The position numbers and the translations under genes are program-made. Below are positions 50,210-61,020 of a stretch of DNA of 64,000 bases, in pieces. Below the pieces are notes generated by a model that made no database searches, had not been told where the DNA came from, and saw nothing but the letters and a program-made list of their open reading frames with translations. Source of the stretch: Camellia lanceoleosa (lineage: Eukaryota; Streptophyta; Magnoliopsida; Ericales; Theaceae); NCBI GenBank assembly GCA_025200525.1, contig CM045762.1:78117217-78181216 (forward strand), in the 5' to 3' direction. Within the stretch, counting starts at the first letter, position 1; the number at the start of each line of letters is the position of its first letter.

Positions 50210-51440
50210 CTCTCTGCCCCGAATGGCTCAACTACCCAAAACGACGTCGTTTTGGACATTTTTTTTTTCAGAGAGAGAGAAAAGAGGGTCGATCGCCGCT
50301 TTTGATCTTCGATTCTTCTCTACTGCCCGGCCTTCAATATCTGATCTCTGCCTCCAATCTGTGTATGATGATGATGTGTTGAAATTTTTTTTCAGATTTT
50401 TATATATATATTTTTTTGGTTGATTTCTATGATGGGTTTGCTTTTTGGTTAATCTTTATGTGTTATGATGATCAGTGGCGGAGGAAAAGAAGGATGAGGG
50501 GAGGGGATCACGTGCCCCCCCTCAGTTTTGAGATTTTTTTTTTTTTTGGTGTGTATGTGTGTCTTGTTGTTATATACAAAATGTTTTTTTTCTTTTCTTA
50601 ACATATTTTTTGGTTAAGGATTTATTATATTGTTCACAACAAGTAATTATTTGATACTTTGAGAGCACTATGCGGTATTATTTATGTAATAGTTTAAATC
50701 AATAGTATAACGAAAAATCTTATAGATTGGATATAATGAACTCATTATTTTTAAACAGTTGACAAATTACTTAGTGTGATTTGTGATTTTTCATGCTTTG
50801 AGCATTACGTAGGTAATGTTATATGGTATTCTAAGACTGTTTAATAATTTTCATTCAAAACACATCATTTATAAGCAATGCCATCTCTTTAATAGTTTTC
50901 TATCAAATAAAAATTAAATAGATTTTATAATAATTCGTACTATAAACGATGTGTTTTTATTTTTTAAAATTAAGAATTTTGATCCATAATTTTTTGTGCT
51001 AAAATTATAAACTTACATCACCATTCTGCACCAAGCTATTCTATACTATTATAGAATTCTAATTTGTTTCTATTAATAATGAATATGTAATTTTTTATGC
51101 TTAAATTTAACTCATAAAATTATTATTATCTTAATGTTCGTCATGATTTTTTTTAAATAAAAAATTATAATTCATAGTGCCCCCTCTAACTCAATTTCCT
51201 GACTCTGCCACTGATGATGATGATGTGTTTGGTTGATGATGATTATTCTCTCTCTCTTTTTCTACTATGTTGATGATGATGTGTTGGGTGGATTTAATTT
51301 TTGGTTGATGATGATCTCTCTGCTCCTTTCCTTTTCTCTTCCTCCTTCTTCTTCTTCTTTATTCTTCTGCTCCCAATTATGAAAAAAAAAAAAAAAAAAA
51401 AAAATTCAAAACAACGTTATTTTAAATTCGGCCCAATTTC
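50210..51440. mobile_element. GC-richer element related to 1389-1866, split by a hAT MITE
   Basis: Like 1389-1866 it has CCAAAACGACGTCGTTTTGG near its left end, then a T-run, a GAGAGAGA tract and a mixed-composition segment, and near its right end a CTTCTTCT...poly(A) stretch followed by ATTCAAAACAACGTTATTTT. The hAT MITE at 50473-51213 interrupts it. The outer ends are too diverged for a firm inverted repeat or target duplication. Confidence 0.4.
50473..51213. mobile_element. hAT non-autonomous element (741 bp)
   Basis: Ends CAGTGGCGGAG and CTCTGCCACTG fit the plant hAT terminal repeat CAGTGGCGGA; the GTGCCCCCCCTCAG / AGTGCCCCCTCTAACTCA blocks near the two ends extend the symmetry. The 8-bp ATGATGAT flanks both ends (50465-50472, 51214-51221), the correct length for hAT, though it is low-complexity. 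No transposase ORF. Confidence 0.85.
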
Positions 51441-52588
51441 AAGATCGGAAATTTTGAGCAATCGGAACTGTTTTTTCATTGCAACTTGACATTATTAGTC
51501 AGTAAGTTACAATCAATGTTTATCATATAGTCGGTAGTTTCTTTAATAGTTTCAATTTTATAATTTTACTAATGTGTTTTATTGTCAAAAAAAAAAAAAA
51601 AAAAGAAAGAAAGAAAGAAAGAAAATTATTCCAAAATACTTTGGCAGAATACATTTATGGACCTTAATTTTTTTTAGAAAAAATATTAAATCAGTAATAT
51701 TTTTTAAAAATAGTTATAAATAACTAATAAAATTTAATAATTAAAACTGGCCCTTTCCATCAATAAATAAAAATGGCCATACCCAAATAAGAGATCTGAC
51801 TACTCATCACTCTCTTGCCTTCCCACTCCTAAATCCTCACGCTTTTCTTTCGTCCAATTTTATCTCAATTTCTCTCCCTTTATATCTATTTCACACCCTT
51901 TCTATAAATAAGATTTTTGACAATTACAAAAACCTCTCTTATAGTTTTGGTAATTACACTAAAGCTTCGTTTGGTTTTAGATTTTTGGCTAAAAAAAATA
52001 CGAGAAGACAAAATTAATTATATAAATCAATAAGACAAAATGTTACATCCAAATCATAATCATTATAATTTTTCTTTCACAACAGTCAGAAAAGCCAAAA
52101 AATTCAAACCAAACAAGGTTAAAAAAGTCCCAACACAAAAAAGCTAATACCAAATGAAGACTAACTTCACCTACTTTTAAAATTATTATCAAGATTTCCC
52201 TATTATTATCCTCCATTAGACTGTTTGCTGATATCATACTGATGCCATGCTGATATCATACTAATAATGACAAAATTACTGCTTAGATGTCTTATCAATT
52301 CAAATGACTAATTTTACTCATCTCCCCTAAGGTTTACATATATATTATCAAAGATCCATATATATTTTAACACTATATAATAAAATTCTTAAAATTCATG
52401 CAATATTACATAAAACTCTTAAATTGTTAAAATATTATTAAATCATTTAATAGAGAAAAACTTAATTTTTATTGATAAAATTGTTGGCTTTTTGGCTTTT
52501 CGAAGGGTATATTTGTAAATCTTGGCGTGCGACAAGGATCAATCGATCCTTCTGAAATTATAATTGCCAATCAATTATCAGGCGACTA
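51441..52588. other. Intergenic, no gene seen
   Basis: AT-rich; (GAAA)n at 51605-51623. A possible Tourist-like element runs from about 51962 (CTTCGTTTGGTTTTAG) to 52165 (CCAAATGAAGACTAAC). No exon-like segment. Confidence 0.5.
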
Positions 52589-53250
52589 TGTTTTAGTTCT
52601 TTCAGCCTCAATGAAGAGGACTTTTACTGGTGGCTTGTCTTTAGGAGAAATTAAGAGAAATAACAATTAATACGAAGAACAATTGAAGTATTTCATTAAC
52701 AAAAACACTTACAATAGTCCAAACTCAGCCTTGAGAAAGTTTACAGCAACAGTCTACTTGAATCTACTTGAAAACTACTCCTATGAATTGAAGTACAATG
52801 CAGGTATTTAAAGAACAAGTATTTAAAGTACAAGAAAGGTAAAACTGGAAAGGAAAATATGAAGTAAAACTGGTTTATATGATCTGAGTCTGGGGGCTTT
52901 TCTGGGAACTTCCTTGCTATTTATACTTGTTAGAGATGACCTTCGAACTGTACTTCGAACCGTTGAACTGCTCCTCCATGATCGCTGATCATGTTACCTT
53001 AGAAATAGTTCCACTATGCCATCATTTGCAGTTGGACTTCCCTCCTGTATTTGAATTTGAATATAGGTAACCGTTGAAGCCACGTCACCTTGTATCTCAT
53101 TACTGATCTAGTGCTACTCAGACCACTTAAGAACCAATATTTATTGCCACATGTATGATTGAGATTTAGGATTAAAATCATCTTCCAATAACACCCTCAT
53201 TCTGCCACGTGTCGAATTGTAATTGGCTTTTACAAAATATGTAGTCAACA
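52589..53250 (-). repeat. 3' LTR of Tat-type gypsy element
   Basis: On the plus strand TGTTTTAGTT...GTAGTCAACA; the TGTT/AACA ends are inverted and the right end directly abuts a polypurine tract. A TATA box TATAAATA (minus strand) lies at 52918-52925. The left flank GACTA would be the target duplication, but the partner LTR is outside the window. Confidence 0.75.
52918..52925 (-). promoter_or_regulatory. TATA box of gypsy LTR
   Basis: AGTATAAATAGCAAGG on the minus strand, about 330 bases from the LTR start. Confidence 0.65.
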
Positions 53251-53267
53251 TTACCCCCCGCACTAAT
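53251..53267 (-). promoter_or_regulatory. Polypurine tract of gypsy element
   Basis: Minus strand AGTGCGGGGGGTAA immediately before the LTR start TGTTGAC. Confidence 0.75.
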
Positions 53268-53549
53268 ATATCCAATACTTGGAGATATTAGTGAATCAAA
53301 AGCCTTTCCCTCGCTTTTTGGAACGTGTATAGAATCTATTTTCAGGAAACACAACCGTCACCTATTTTGGTGATCATTTGCATTAACTCCTAACTTTGTT
53401 GGACGTTCCAATACCTTGACATTGAGCGGATTATGACTCAATCACCTTCTCACTCTGTTGATCGAGCATACGAAGAGCCATTGAGTAATTTGTTTCCTCG
53501 AAAGAATCTCCGCATTTATTAGCCACCTTTACGCCTTTCTATATTGGTC

Positions 53550-54821
53550 ATGGAGGCTTTCGCAGATTATCACCCTTTGGACTTCGAACCCCTTGCCCTC
53601 AATCCGTTGTTTTACTAACTGGTTGATACAAGAATTTCTTCCTCTAAACTGCTTTCGCACTTTGAACGAACAACTCTGATGCCTTTGCTCCGACAAATTG
53701 CAAATATGGAATTGGGAAATTCTTCTTCACAAGCTTCGCTTGGGATGAAGCTTCTAACTTCTTAGTCTTGGGGTTTTACGGATAGGCGAAGTGCCTTTGA
53801 GTCACGGGACTTGAGGAGCGAATCAATCATCATTTCATTGAGTTCATGACCCTTTAGATTTTCCTTCCTCGCTCGAAGTTCGTGGTTTATCCATATGTGC
53901 CCATCGACCTTCGACGTAGTTTAGAGGAGAATTTGCTTGTGGCTTGGTATACATCCTCCATGCCCACAAGGATAATGCACACTGCCCGGTACTTGGAAGA
54001 ATCACAAGGATATACCCCTTCATTTTTAGCCAAGAAAGCGCAGATTTGCTCTTCTGACTGGCTTGATTATATTAATGCCTTTGTTCCTCCCATCCCTGTG
54101 TCATCTCCCCTAACTGAAGCATCCACACCTTCTCCTTCTTCTGAAGCAGAACCATCTACTCCTTCTCCTCCTCCCACTCTTTCTTGGACAGAGAAATTAA
54201 AGCTTGCTCTTCTAATGGACAAAATCTTCCCTCCTTACAAACCTCCATCATCCCCAACTCCATTTGAGCGGAAAGAAGCCCAACTTCTGCTCGCAGCTTT
54301 TTCTCACCTACCCTTCAATGTTCTTGAGGATGACATTCCTCTCAGGAACTTCCGATGGGCTTGTGATATTCTGACTAGGGGCCATATCCTTAATCCTATC
54401 GCCCAAGCAGAACTTCACATGTTCCTGGATCAACTTCCAGTACTCCTCCATTGGCATCGAAATTCCCAAAGTCACCATTCAATCTTTGGACCAACTTTCA
54501 TCTCTTCGAATTCATGCTCAATACGAAGCAGAAAACTTCATTGAAGACTTTGATGACTTCAAAAATAAAGATTCTGCGTATTGGGATGATTTAGTTATAG
54601 ATGAGTTGGAACAAAAATTGAGGGAGGAGGCTTTCGAAGCAAAGGCTGAAGAGCTGTATTATGAAGTGAGAGCACATCAACTCATGCAGCCAACTTTGGA
54701 GGAGATAGAAGACATACTAAAGAAAGAACAAATATTCATTGATCATTGTTGGACGAAATTCCATGATCTTGTAATTTATTCTATTCCTTATTTTTATGAG
54801 CTTGAATTTGTACCAAAATAA
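53550..54821 (+). pseudogene. Degenerate extra ORF, antisense to the gypsy element (distal)
   Basis: Candidate start MEAFADYHPLDFEPLALNP at 53550, soon broken by a stop at 53616. Open again at 53882-54544 (from MVYPYVPIDLRRSLEENLLV, with a Ser/Pro/Thr-rich linker at residues ~70-100 and LLLAAFSHLPFNVLEDDI) and, in another frame, 54486-54821, which is acidic and helical (DELEQKLREEAFEAKAEELY). LLLAAFSHLPFNVL resembles ELLTSFSRIPFEAL in the C-terminal part of the next gene, so the two may be diverged relatives. It may hold unrecognised introns instead of frameshifts. No known domain recognised. Confidence 0.45.
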
Positions 54822-55607
54822 GATTACTTAATGTAATTGTCTTGGCTCTAATGAAAGCAAAGTCCTCTGTACTTGACATTGTTTGACTCTGTTTCCTCTT
54901 ACTTCTAAAAGCTAACTTATAGCCTTAAATTAAATAATCTCATCCTTTGAATTTGGACTCACTTATTTTCAATGAAACACTAAAGAAACCAATATGTCTT
55001 TTTTTCCAATTTATGGAGCAAAATTTGACAATTTTGGTTACTATTATCTCAAATCAATGCTTCGAAGTTAACAACATTACTTTTCAAGGCTAATTATAAT
55101 CAACAACCAATATGTCTTTTTCCAATTTTATGGAGCAGAATTTGACAATTTTGGTTAATATAGTCAGTCATTTTTAAATTGACCATTCTTACTTAAAAGC
55201 ATCTTATCTTTGTCTTAATTCAAAGGACAATCTTCTCTTGCAAAACCAATGATTGGTTTTGATATTCTTTGCATCTTAGCGTCTTCGAACATGTAATATA
55301 CTTCGAAGCCAGATTCTGTATTTCGAAGCCGTTTTTATTTGATTTCTTGAAGCCAAAATTGGCTTCGAAGCCAAATATCTTTTTTCGAAGCTGACGTTAA
55401 CATTCAGAATGTGTTCTTCCCTCCAAAACTATTGGAAGAGTCTCCTCATATCCGTACTTTTAGTACATAACGATTTACGCAATATATTTTTCAGACATGA
55501 AACCTTTTAAAAGCCCTTTTGCTTTGTATTCTGAAATCACTTGCTCTTTTGACTCGCAAACCCTACCGATCTCCTGTTAAACCCCTCTTCCTCATTACTC
55601 GCTACCA
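54822..55607 (+). other. Spacer upstream of the PMD-like gene
   Basis: AT-rich with a direct duplication of ~110 bases (AACCAATATGTCTTTTT...ATTTGACAATTTTGGTTA at 54990 and 55099) and five TTCGAA palindromes at 55285-55390. A TTTTAAAAG box near 55507 could serve as promoter, about 100 bases before the ATG. Confidence 0.45.
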
Positions 55608-58600
55608 ATGGATCCTTCCTCACTAAAAGTGTTTACTAACGATCGTATCAGCCCTACCATGGCTTTGAAGCGATGTATTGATGAAGAAATCACCAAACTA
55701 TCATCTGGTGAGTCAAGCCACATAGATGGACGTCTTTTCGTGCCTCGTCATAGCAACAAACAGGAATACGTCCTTGGCCCTATTTTTCGGGAAACTCCTG
55801 CTCAACTCGCAGCCCTATATCCTCGCTTGGAGGACCATTTCCTTCTTTACGAAGAAGGGCTTGATTGGGGAAACTGGAGGGTGAATCGTCCTCACCGTTG
55901 CTGGCCGACAATGAGAACTGAATGGGAAGAATGGTATGACAGAGTTGTACCTGCGAGAGAAGATGACCTGCAAGAGCTCTGTATCCTCGATGCCCTTCGT
56001 CTTTCCAGGTTCATCATTCCTGAGGACCCTTTCTTGATACCTGCTGCCTTATGTTTCTGGAATATGTCTTTTAATTTCTTCCAATTTCGGTGCGGCATGA
56101 TGGCCCCCACCGTCCTTGATATTTGCCATCTCTTAGGGCTTTCTCCCCATGGTTCTCCATTTACTCCCAACTACCCAGACCTTCCTATTAAGTTTTCTCT
56201 TCCATCCTTAAGCTCCTCTTATAGTGACTTTGTAAAGTCTGAAAATAAAAAGGAAGGTCCTGTAAGTGATAGAGAGCTATTTTCCTTCATTTTATATTGG
56301 TTATGCAAATTCCTCTTTTGCACCTCATCTCAGAGGATTATGCCTGAGTTTGCTCCTCTCGCGAAGGCACTTGTCTTGAAAAAACATATAGCTCTTGCTC
56401 CTTATCTTTTAGGTCATGTCTACAGAGTCTGCTCCCAATTCTGTGAAAAACCTCTTGATGCTAACCAAGGAGGTCCCCTCTGGGTGCTTCAACTTTGGCT
56501 CTTCGCCTATTTCACTGACCTACACCCCAAATGTCTAAAATTCCTTGTTCAGGATCCTAGTACTTATGGGGAAAAGTATGCTAGGATTGCCCTTTACCCT
56601 GCTTCCTTCGCTTACTACTTTACCTTCTTTTATCAACTCCCCATCTCTTCGTCTGCCTCTTTCTTCTGTCCTTTTGAAGCCAATAAAGGACCAACCTGGC
56701 TGCAAGCTTTCCTGGCTGATAAAGAATGCTCCACTTCTCCTCACAAAGACATGTGGGCCTCTATACTACTACCAAGGGAATTGTTTATTGGTAGTTTAAA
56801 CCCTCGAGCCTACAAATGCATATCTGAGGTGTACTGCCCTTCTCAATTTGCCAGACAATTTGGACTCACTCAAGGGATACCAGTTCCTCTTTGCAGTCTC
56901 TCGAATGTTCATCTTACTGTCAGGGATTTGAAAATATCCAAATCCAGACTAGAGATGGCAATTCTCAAACTACTGAAAGAGTTGAATGAGTTCCAATTTA
57001 TCCCCTTTCTTCCGTATGGCTCAGTCTTGAAAAGATTCCAGAACTGGTGGACAGTCAATATGGAAGTGCGCCTATCTGCACATCCTCATGACTTGCTGGT
57101 AGGATTGGAAGTGCCTTCGAAGGCTAAGTCAACGACATCTAGGGACATTCCCCCTCTTCATGAGGCTGCCACAACTAATCCTACAACTTCATCCCCTCCA
57201 GCTGGAGTTACTAGAGCCACTTCGAAGAAGGGTAAATATTTTCAGACTTCTCCTTTTCCTTTCTTTTGAACCTTTTGTTCCTTCCCTTTACACTTTTGTT
57301 CTTTGGTGCAGGGCCCCCACACGAAGAATCTCCCAAGAGAGCTGAAACTTTAGCTGTTCTCAAAAAGAGACAACAACAACAAAAACAAAAAAGGAAGCTA
57401 GTCCTCCCTCCTGAGGAATCCGAATCCTTGGGAGAAGAAGAGGTTGAGCAAGAGCCAGAAGTGTCCCTCTGAAACATCTGAAACCCCAATTGAGGAGAGG
57501 GAGATTGAAAAAGAACCAGTAACATCACTGCCAAGGAGGAAGAGAAAGAAGGTGACTGTTTCTGCTGCTGACTTGGTAGAAGATCCGGTTCATGAAGCCG
57601 CCGCCAAGGCAGTAGAACAGGAACATTCCAAAGCAATAATTGTTTTTGAGAGGGCTGAGAAGAAGCGGCAGCAACAGTTTCTGAGAGATGAAGCTGCTGC
57701 TGCTGATGTATTACAAAGAGAAACCGCTCGAAGACAACAAATTGTCGAACATTATTCTCTTCGTAGCTCTCCCATCAGTATCAACATTTCTGAAACAAGT
57801 AATTTCTTTCATACTTGTGCTATTTTTCCTTTGCCAGCTTTAAATACTTGAAGTCTGACATTGCTTTACATTTCTTCCTTCTGCAGTAAAAACCACTGCG
57901 TTTATCTTTCCAATGGGGCCTCTTCCAGTTTCGGTTGAATTTGACCAGATGAAAAACGTGAAGACTATTCAAATACAACTTCCACTTCCCAAGCCTACGC
58001 TTCATGTACCTTCCTTGAGTCCCAACATTCCCGCATCTCTTCTTCTTGGCCTAGAACCATACCTTCCTTTTCTGACTTTCAATCTACCTCAGTCCATTCC
58101 TTCTTCGAACCTTGCTCTTCTTTCTTCCAAGGATATTCCAACTGTTACTCCAATCCTAGTGACAGCTGATTCTTCCACAGAGGGTGCTGGTAGTTCTCCA
58201 ATTCATGGTTCATCACCTATGCCTATTTCCAGCCCCTCTTCACTTGATTCATTGGTGGCTAAGACCATAGAAGCTGCCAAAGATGCTCCATCCATTTCTC
58301 TCATCCCCATGCAGCCCTCTGTGTCTTCCACCACCATACTTTCTATGCCCTTCATGTCTAGGGATGAAGTAGACATCTTCGAAGGAAGACTTGCTAGTCT
58401 TTTCGACGTACCTTCTACTTCTCCAACATTTAGTGTTGAAGCTGAGCCATTAGTCTTGGCTGACTCCTTGCTGGAGATTTTTGAGAGTCCCCCTTCTCCT
58501 AGCAGCAAGTCTCCTGCACCTTCAGTGGACTTAGACACATGTCTGGAACTGTTGACTTCCTTTTCGAGAATCCCCTTCGAGGCTCTACAAAGGCCTATTA

Positions 58601-59069
58601 TCAGGAATGGGTTTCTTCGGTCTTTGTAATATTCTTTGGCGATCCAATATGAACGTCTCAAATCACCTATCCCAGGCTGCAGCTACTATTGATTTCTATA
58701 TCAACATTTGTCATCTTTAATCACGCCAATGAGAAATTGGCCAGGGATCAGTGTTTTGTTTCTCAAGTGCATACCGAGATATCAGACCTCAAGGAACAAC
58801 ACTCTTCTACCTCCCAATTTCGAATTCAGCTGTTGGAGAAGAAAGCTCAACTTGAGGAAGATTTAGCTGCAGTAAACCAGGCCTTGGTTCGAACTGACAC
58901 CAAATTGCAAATCACCAACCAAGAACTGTCCGAACGAAAAGAAGACATGGCTGCAGCTATTCACCTGTTTCCATCACTTAGTAGTAGGAGATCAACTGTA
59001 CAAAAACAATTGAAACATTGTAATGATTTTTGGGCCAATTTGTGGCACCATGTACTTGACTCTTTATGA
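55608..59069 (+). CDS. Plant-mobile-domain-like gene, antisense within the gypsy element, with introns
   Basis: Starts ATGGATCC at 55608 in a good plant context (ACCAATGG). Exon 1 (55608-57231) codes ~541 residues: after an N-terminal LFVPRHSN region comes the PMD-like core WNMSFNFFQFRCGMMAPTVL DICHLLGLSPHG-type segment (residues 151-182), a long helical body, and FARQFGLTQGIPVPLC. PMD (aminotransferase-like) proteins are plant proteins of transposon origin. Introns with GT-AG ends are at 57232-57311 and 57799-57886; both restore the reading. Exon 2 encodes a basic, Lys/Arg/Gln-rich stretch (LKKRQQQQKQ, PRRKRKK) that could be a nuclear signal, with one frameshift near 57468. Exon 3 (57887-58629) is Ser/Pro-rich; a last part to 59069, in another frame, is a coiled coil. 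It ends 53 bases from the convergent integrase end. Function unknown. Confidence 0.6.
57232..57311 (+). other. Predicted intron 1 of PMD-like gene
   Basis: Donor AAGG|GTAAAT and acceptor TTGGTGCAG|GGC; 80 bases, T-rich. Joining gives KKG then PPHEESPKR in frame. Confidence 0.65.
57799..57886 (+). other. Predicted intron 2 of PMD-like gene
   Basis: Donor ACAA|GTAATT and acceptor CCTTCTGCAG|TAA; 88 bases, pyrimidine-rich. Joining makes ETIKTTAFIFPMG in frame. Confidence 0.65.
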
Positions 59070-59122
59070 AAAATCAAGCTCTTATCTATTATCTGAGTGT
59101 CTTGTGTGTTTGTACCTAATGT

Positions 59123-59682
59123 TTATTCTAATCCTTGTGTTTCCCAAATGGTTGGAAAATAAGGCTTCAAATATCTACCATTAATCTTTTTGGGGTGTAC
59201 ATAGCCATTCAAATTTCTTAAATGGTATGCCCCGAAAGGCAAAACTCTATGAACTTGATATGGTCCTTCCCAGTTAGGTGACCATTTGCCAAACTTATGG
59301 CTTTTAATCCCTATTGGGAGTATTGTTTTCCATACCAAATCACCTTCATCAAAGCCAATATGCTTGACTTTCTTGTTATAATTCTTGGCTGCTTTCTTCT
59401 TTTGAAAAAGAATGCTATTCAACGCCAAAATCCTCGCTTCATCTATGTCTTCTAATTCCAAGCACATGCTTTGATGATATTGCTCAGATTCTAATTGATC
59501 TTGACATCTTACCCTCGAGATTTAACATTAATTTCCACAGTAACCTGCATCATGCCCGTATACTAAGGCATAGGGGTGACTCACATGCTCGACCTTAGGA
59601 AGTTACGTAAGCCCATAAAACATCCAACAATAGGTTATGCCAATCCCTAGGATTATCTTCCACCACCTTTTGTATTCCTTTT
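59123..59682 (-). pseudogene. Gypsy integrase C-terminal part
   Basis: Open from 59467: MCLELEDIDEARILALNSIL, FDEGDLVWKTILP, WSPNWEGPYQVHRVLPFGAY (GPY/F chromatin-interaction module) and the usual NGRYLKPYF end. The stretch 59468-59682, in shifted frames, still reads NKSLKKGIQKVVEDNPRDWH and DVLWAYVTS, so two or more frameshifts separate it from the core. Confidence 0.8.
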
Positions 59683-61020
59683 TCAAGGATTTATTGGATG
59701 ATTGACTTGACCATTGGCTTGTGCATAATAGGGAGTAGAATTAATAAGGCTAATCCCAAATTCTGCCACAAAGGACTTTACCATTTTCCCATCGAACACA
59801 GTTCCATTATCAACTGTTATGGTTTGTGGAATGCCAAACCTATGGATCAAATCTTTAATGAACCCAATGACCTTTGTCTGGTCTACAGCCTTATATGGCT
59901 TGGCTTCAACCCATTTAGTGAAGTAGTCAGTAGCCACTAGAATGAAACAATGATGTTTCGAAGAAGGTGGGTGAATTTTACCTATCATGTCCATGGCCCA
60001 TCCTCTGAATGGCCAAGGCTTCACTACTGCATGTAGGTCAGTTATGGGCACATGTCTTATTGTGCCATGTTTTTGACATGCCTGGCAACCCTTTGCATAT
60101 TCTATGCAATCTTTAAGAATAGTTGGCCAATAATAGGAATGCCTTCGAAGCAACCATCTCATCTTTACACCAGGCTGATAAGCACCACAAATGCCTTCGT
60201 GAACCTCAGCCATAGCTGTTAATGCTTCTTTTGGGCCTAAACATTCCAATAATAAGCCATCTCCCCTTTTGTACAGAGCATTACCATATACCATGTATTG
60301 CATAGACTGCAATTTGATTTTTCTGCTGGCTTTCGCAGATGGACCAGCCAAGTACTGCATTATTGGATGCCTCCAATCCTGTTCTTGTAAGTCATTATGA
60401 TTGACTTCCAAGATCACATTCCTTTTATTCAAAGGTTGTATTAATCTCTGATATGTTGTTTGGCTTATATCCCTTTGGGTATTATCCCTTCTCTTGAAGT
60501 TCGAAGCTTTTTGAGCCACATCATTAGCTCTCTTGTTCAGAATCTTGGAACATAGGTTACATTTGCTATTTGGGCGAGAAAGCAAATGTAATGCAACAAC
60601 ATAATATGGTATGATGCTTATGCTTTGACACTTGAAAATCCCTTTTACTTGGTTAACCACCAATTGAGAGTCCCCAAATATGTCAATTGCATGTACTTGT
60701 AATCCAATAAGGATTTCTAGTCCTACTATTAAGGCTTCATATTGACTGATTATTGGAGCAACTAGTTTCATCCACTCTGAAACCATGTGTGGTTTCTACC
60801 CTAATGGAGACTTAATCACAATACCAATTCCAATTAATCCATTGGCTTTCGATCCATCGAACCACATTTGCCATGGTTCAACACTAGCCATACCAAGTTC
60901 CATTACCTCTTGGTTCTCTGTTTGAGATGGATGATCTGCGGAAAATTGGCTAATACTTGCCCTTTTCTTTGCTCTTTGAGGGACATATTCTAAATGAAAT
61001 TCGATAAGGCTAATATCCAT
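59683..61020 (-). pseudogene. Gypsy second RNase H (archaeal type) and integrase core
   Basis: 61020-60796 ends RNase H1 and begins a second RNase H: MWFDGSKANGLIGIGIVI (catalytic Asp). A stop at 60796 separates it from 60786-59683, which continues with SQYEALIVGLEI (Glu) and FGDSQLVVNQVKG (Asp). A second RNase H is characteristic of the Tat lineage. Integrase follows: zinc finger with H196, C234 and C237, but Tyr at 203 where His is usual; core AMDMIGKI (D266) and VDNGTVF (D326), but residue 362, where Glu is expected in ANGQ-xE, is Asn, and a frameshift follows. Inactive. Confidence 0.85.

Noticed and set aside
56535..58661. Minus-strand ORFs of 60-152 codons under the PMD-like gene
   Set aside because: Shadows of the long plus-strand frames; no domain, and they are not in line with the gypsy pol reading.
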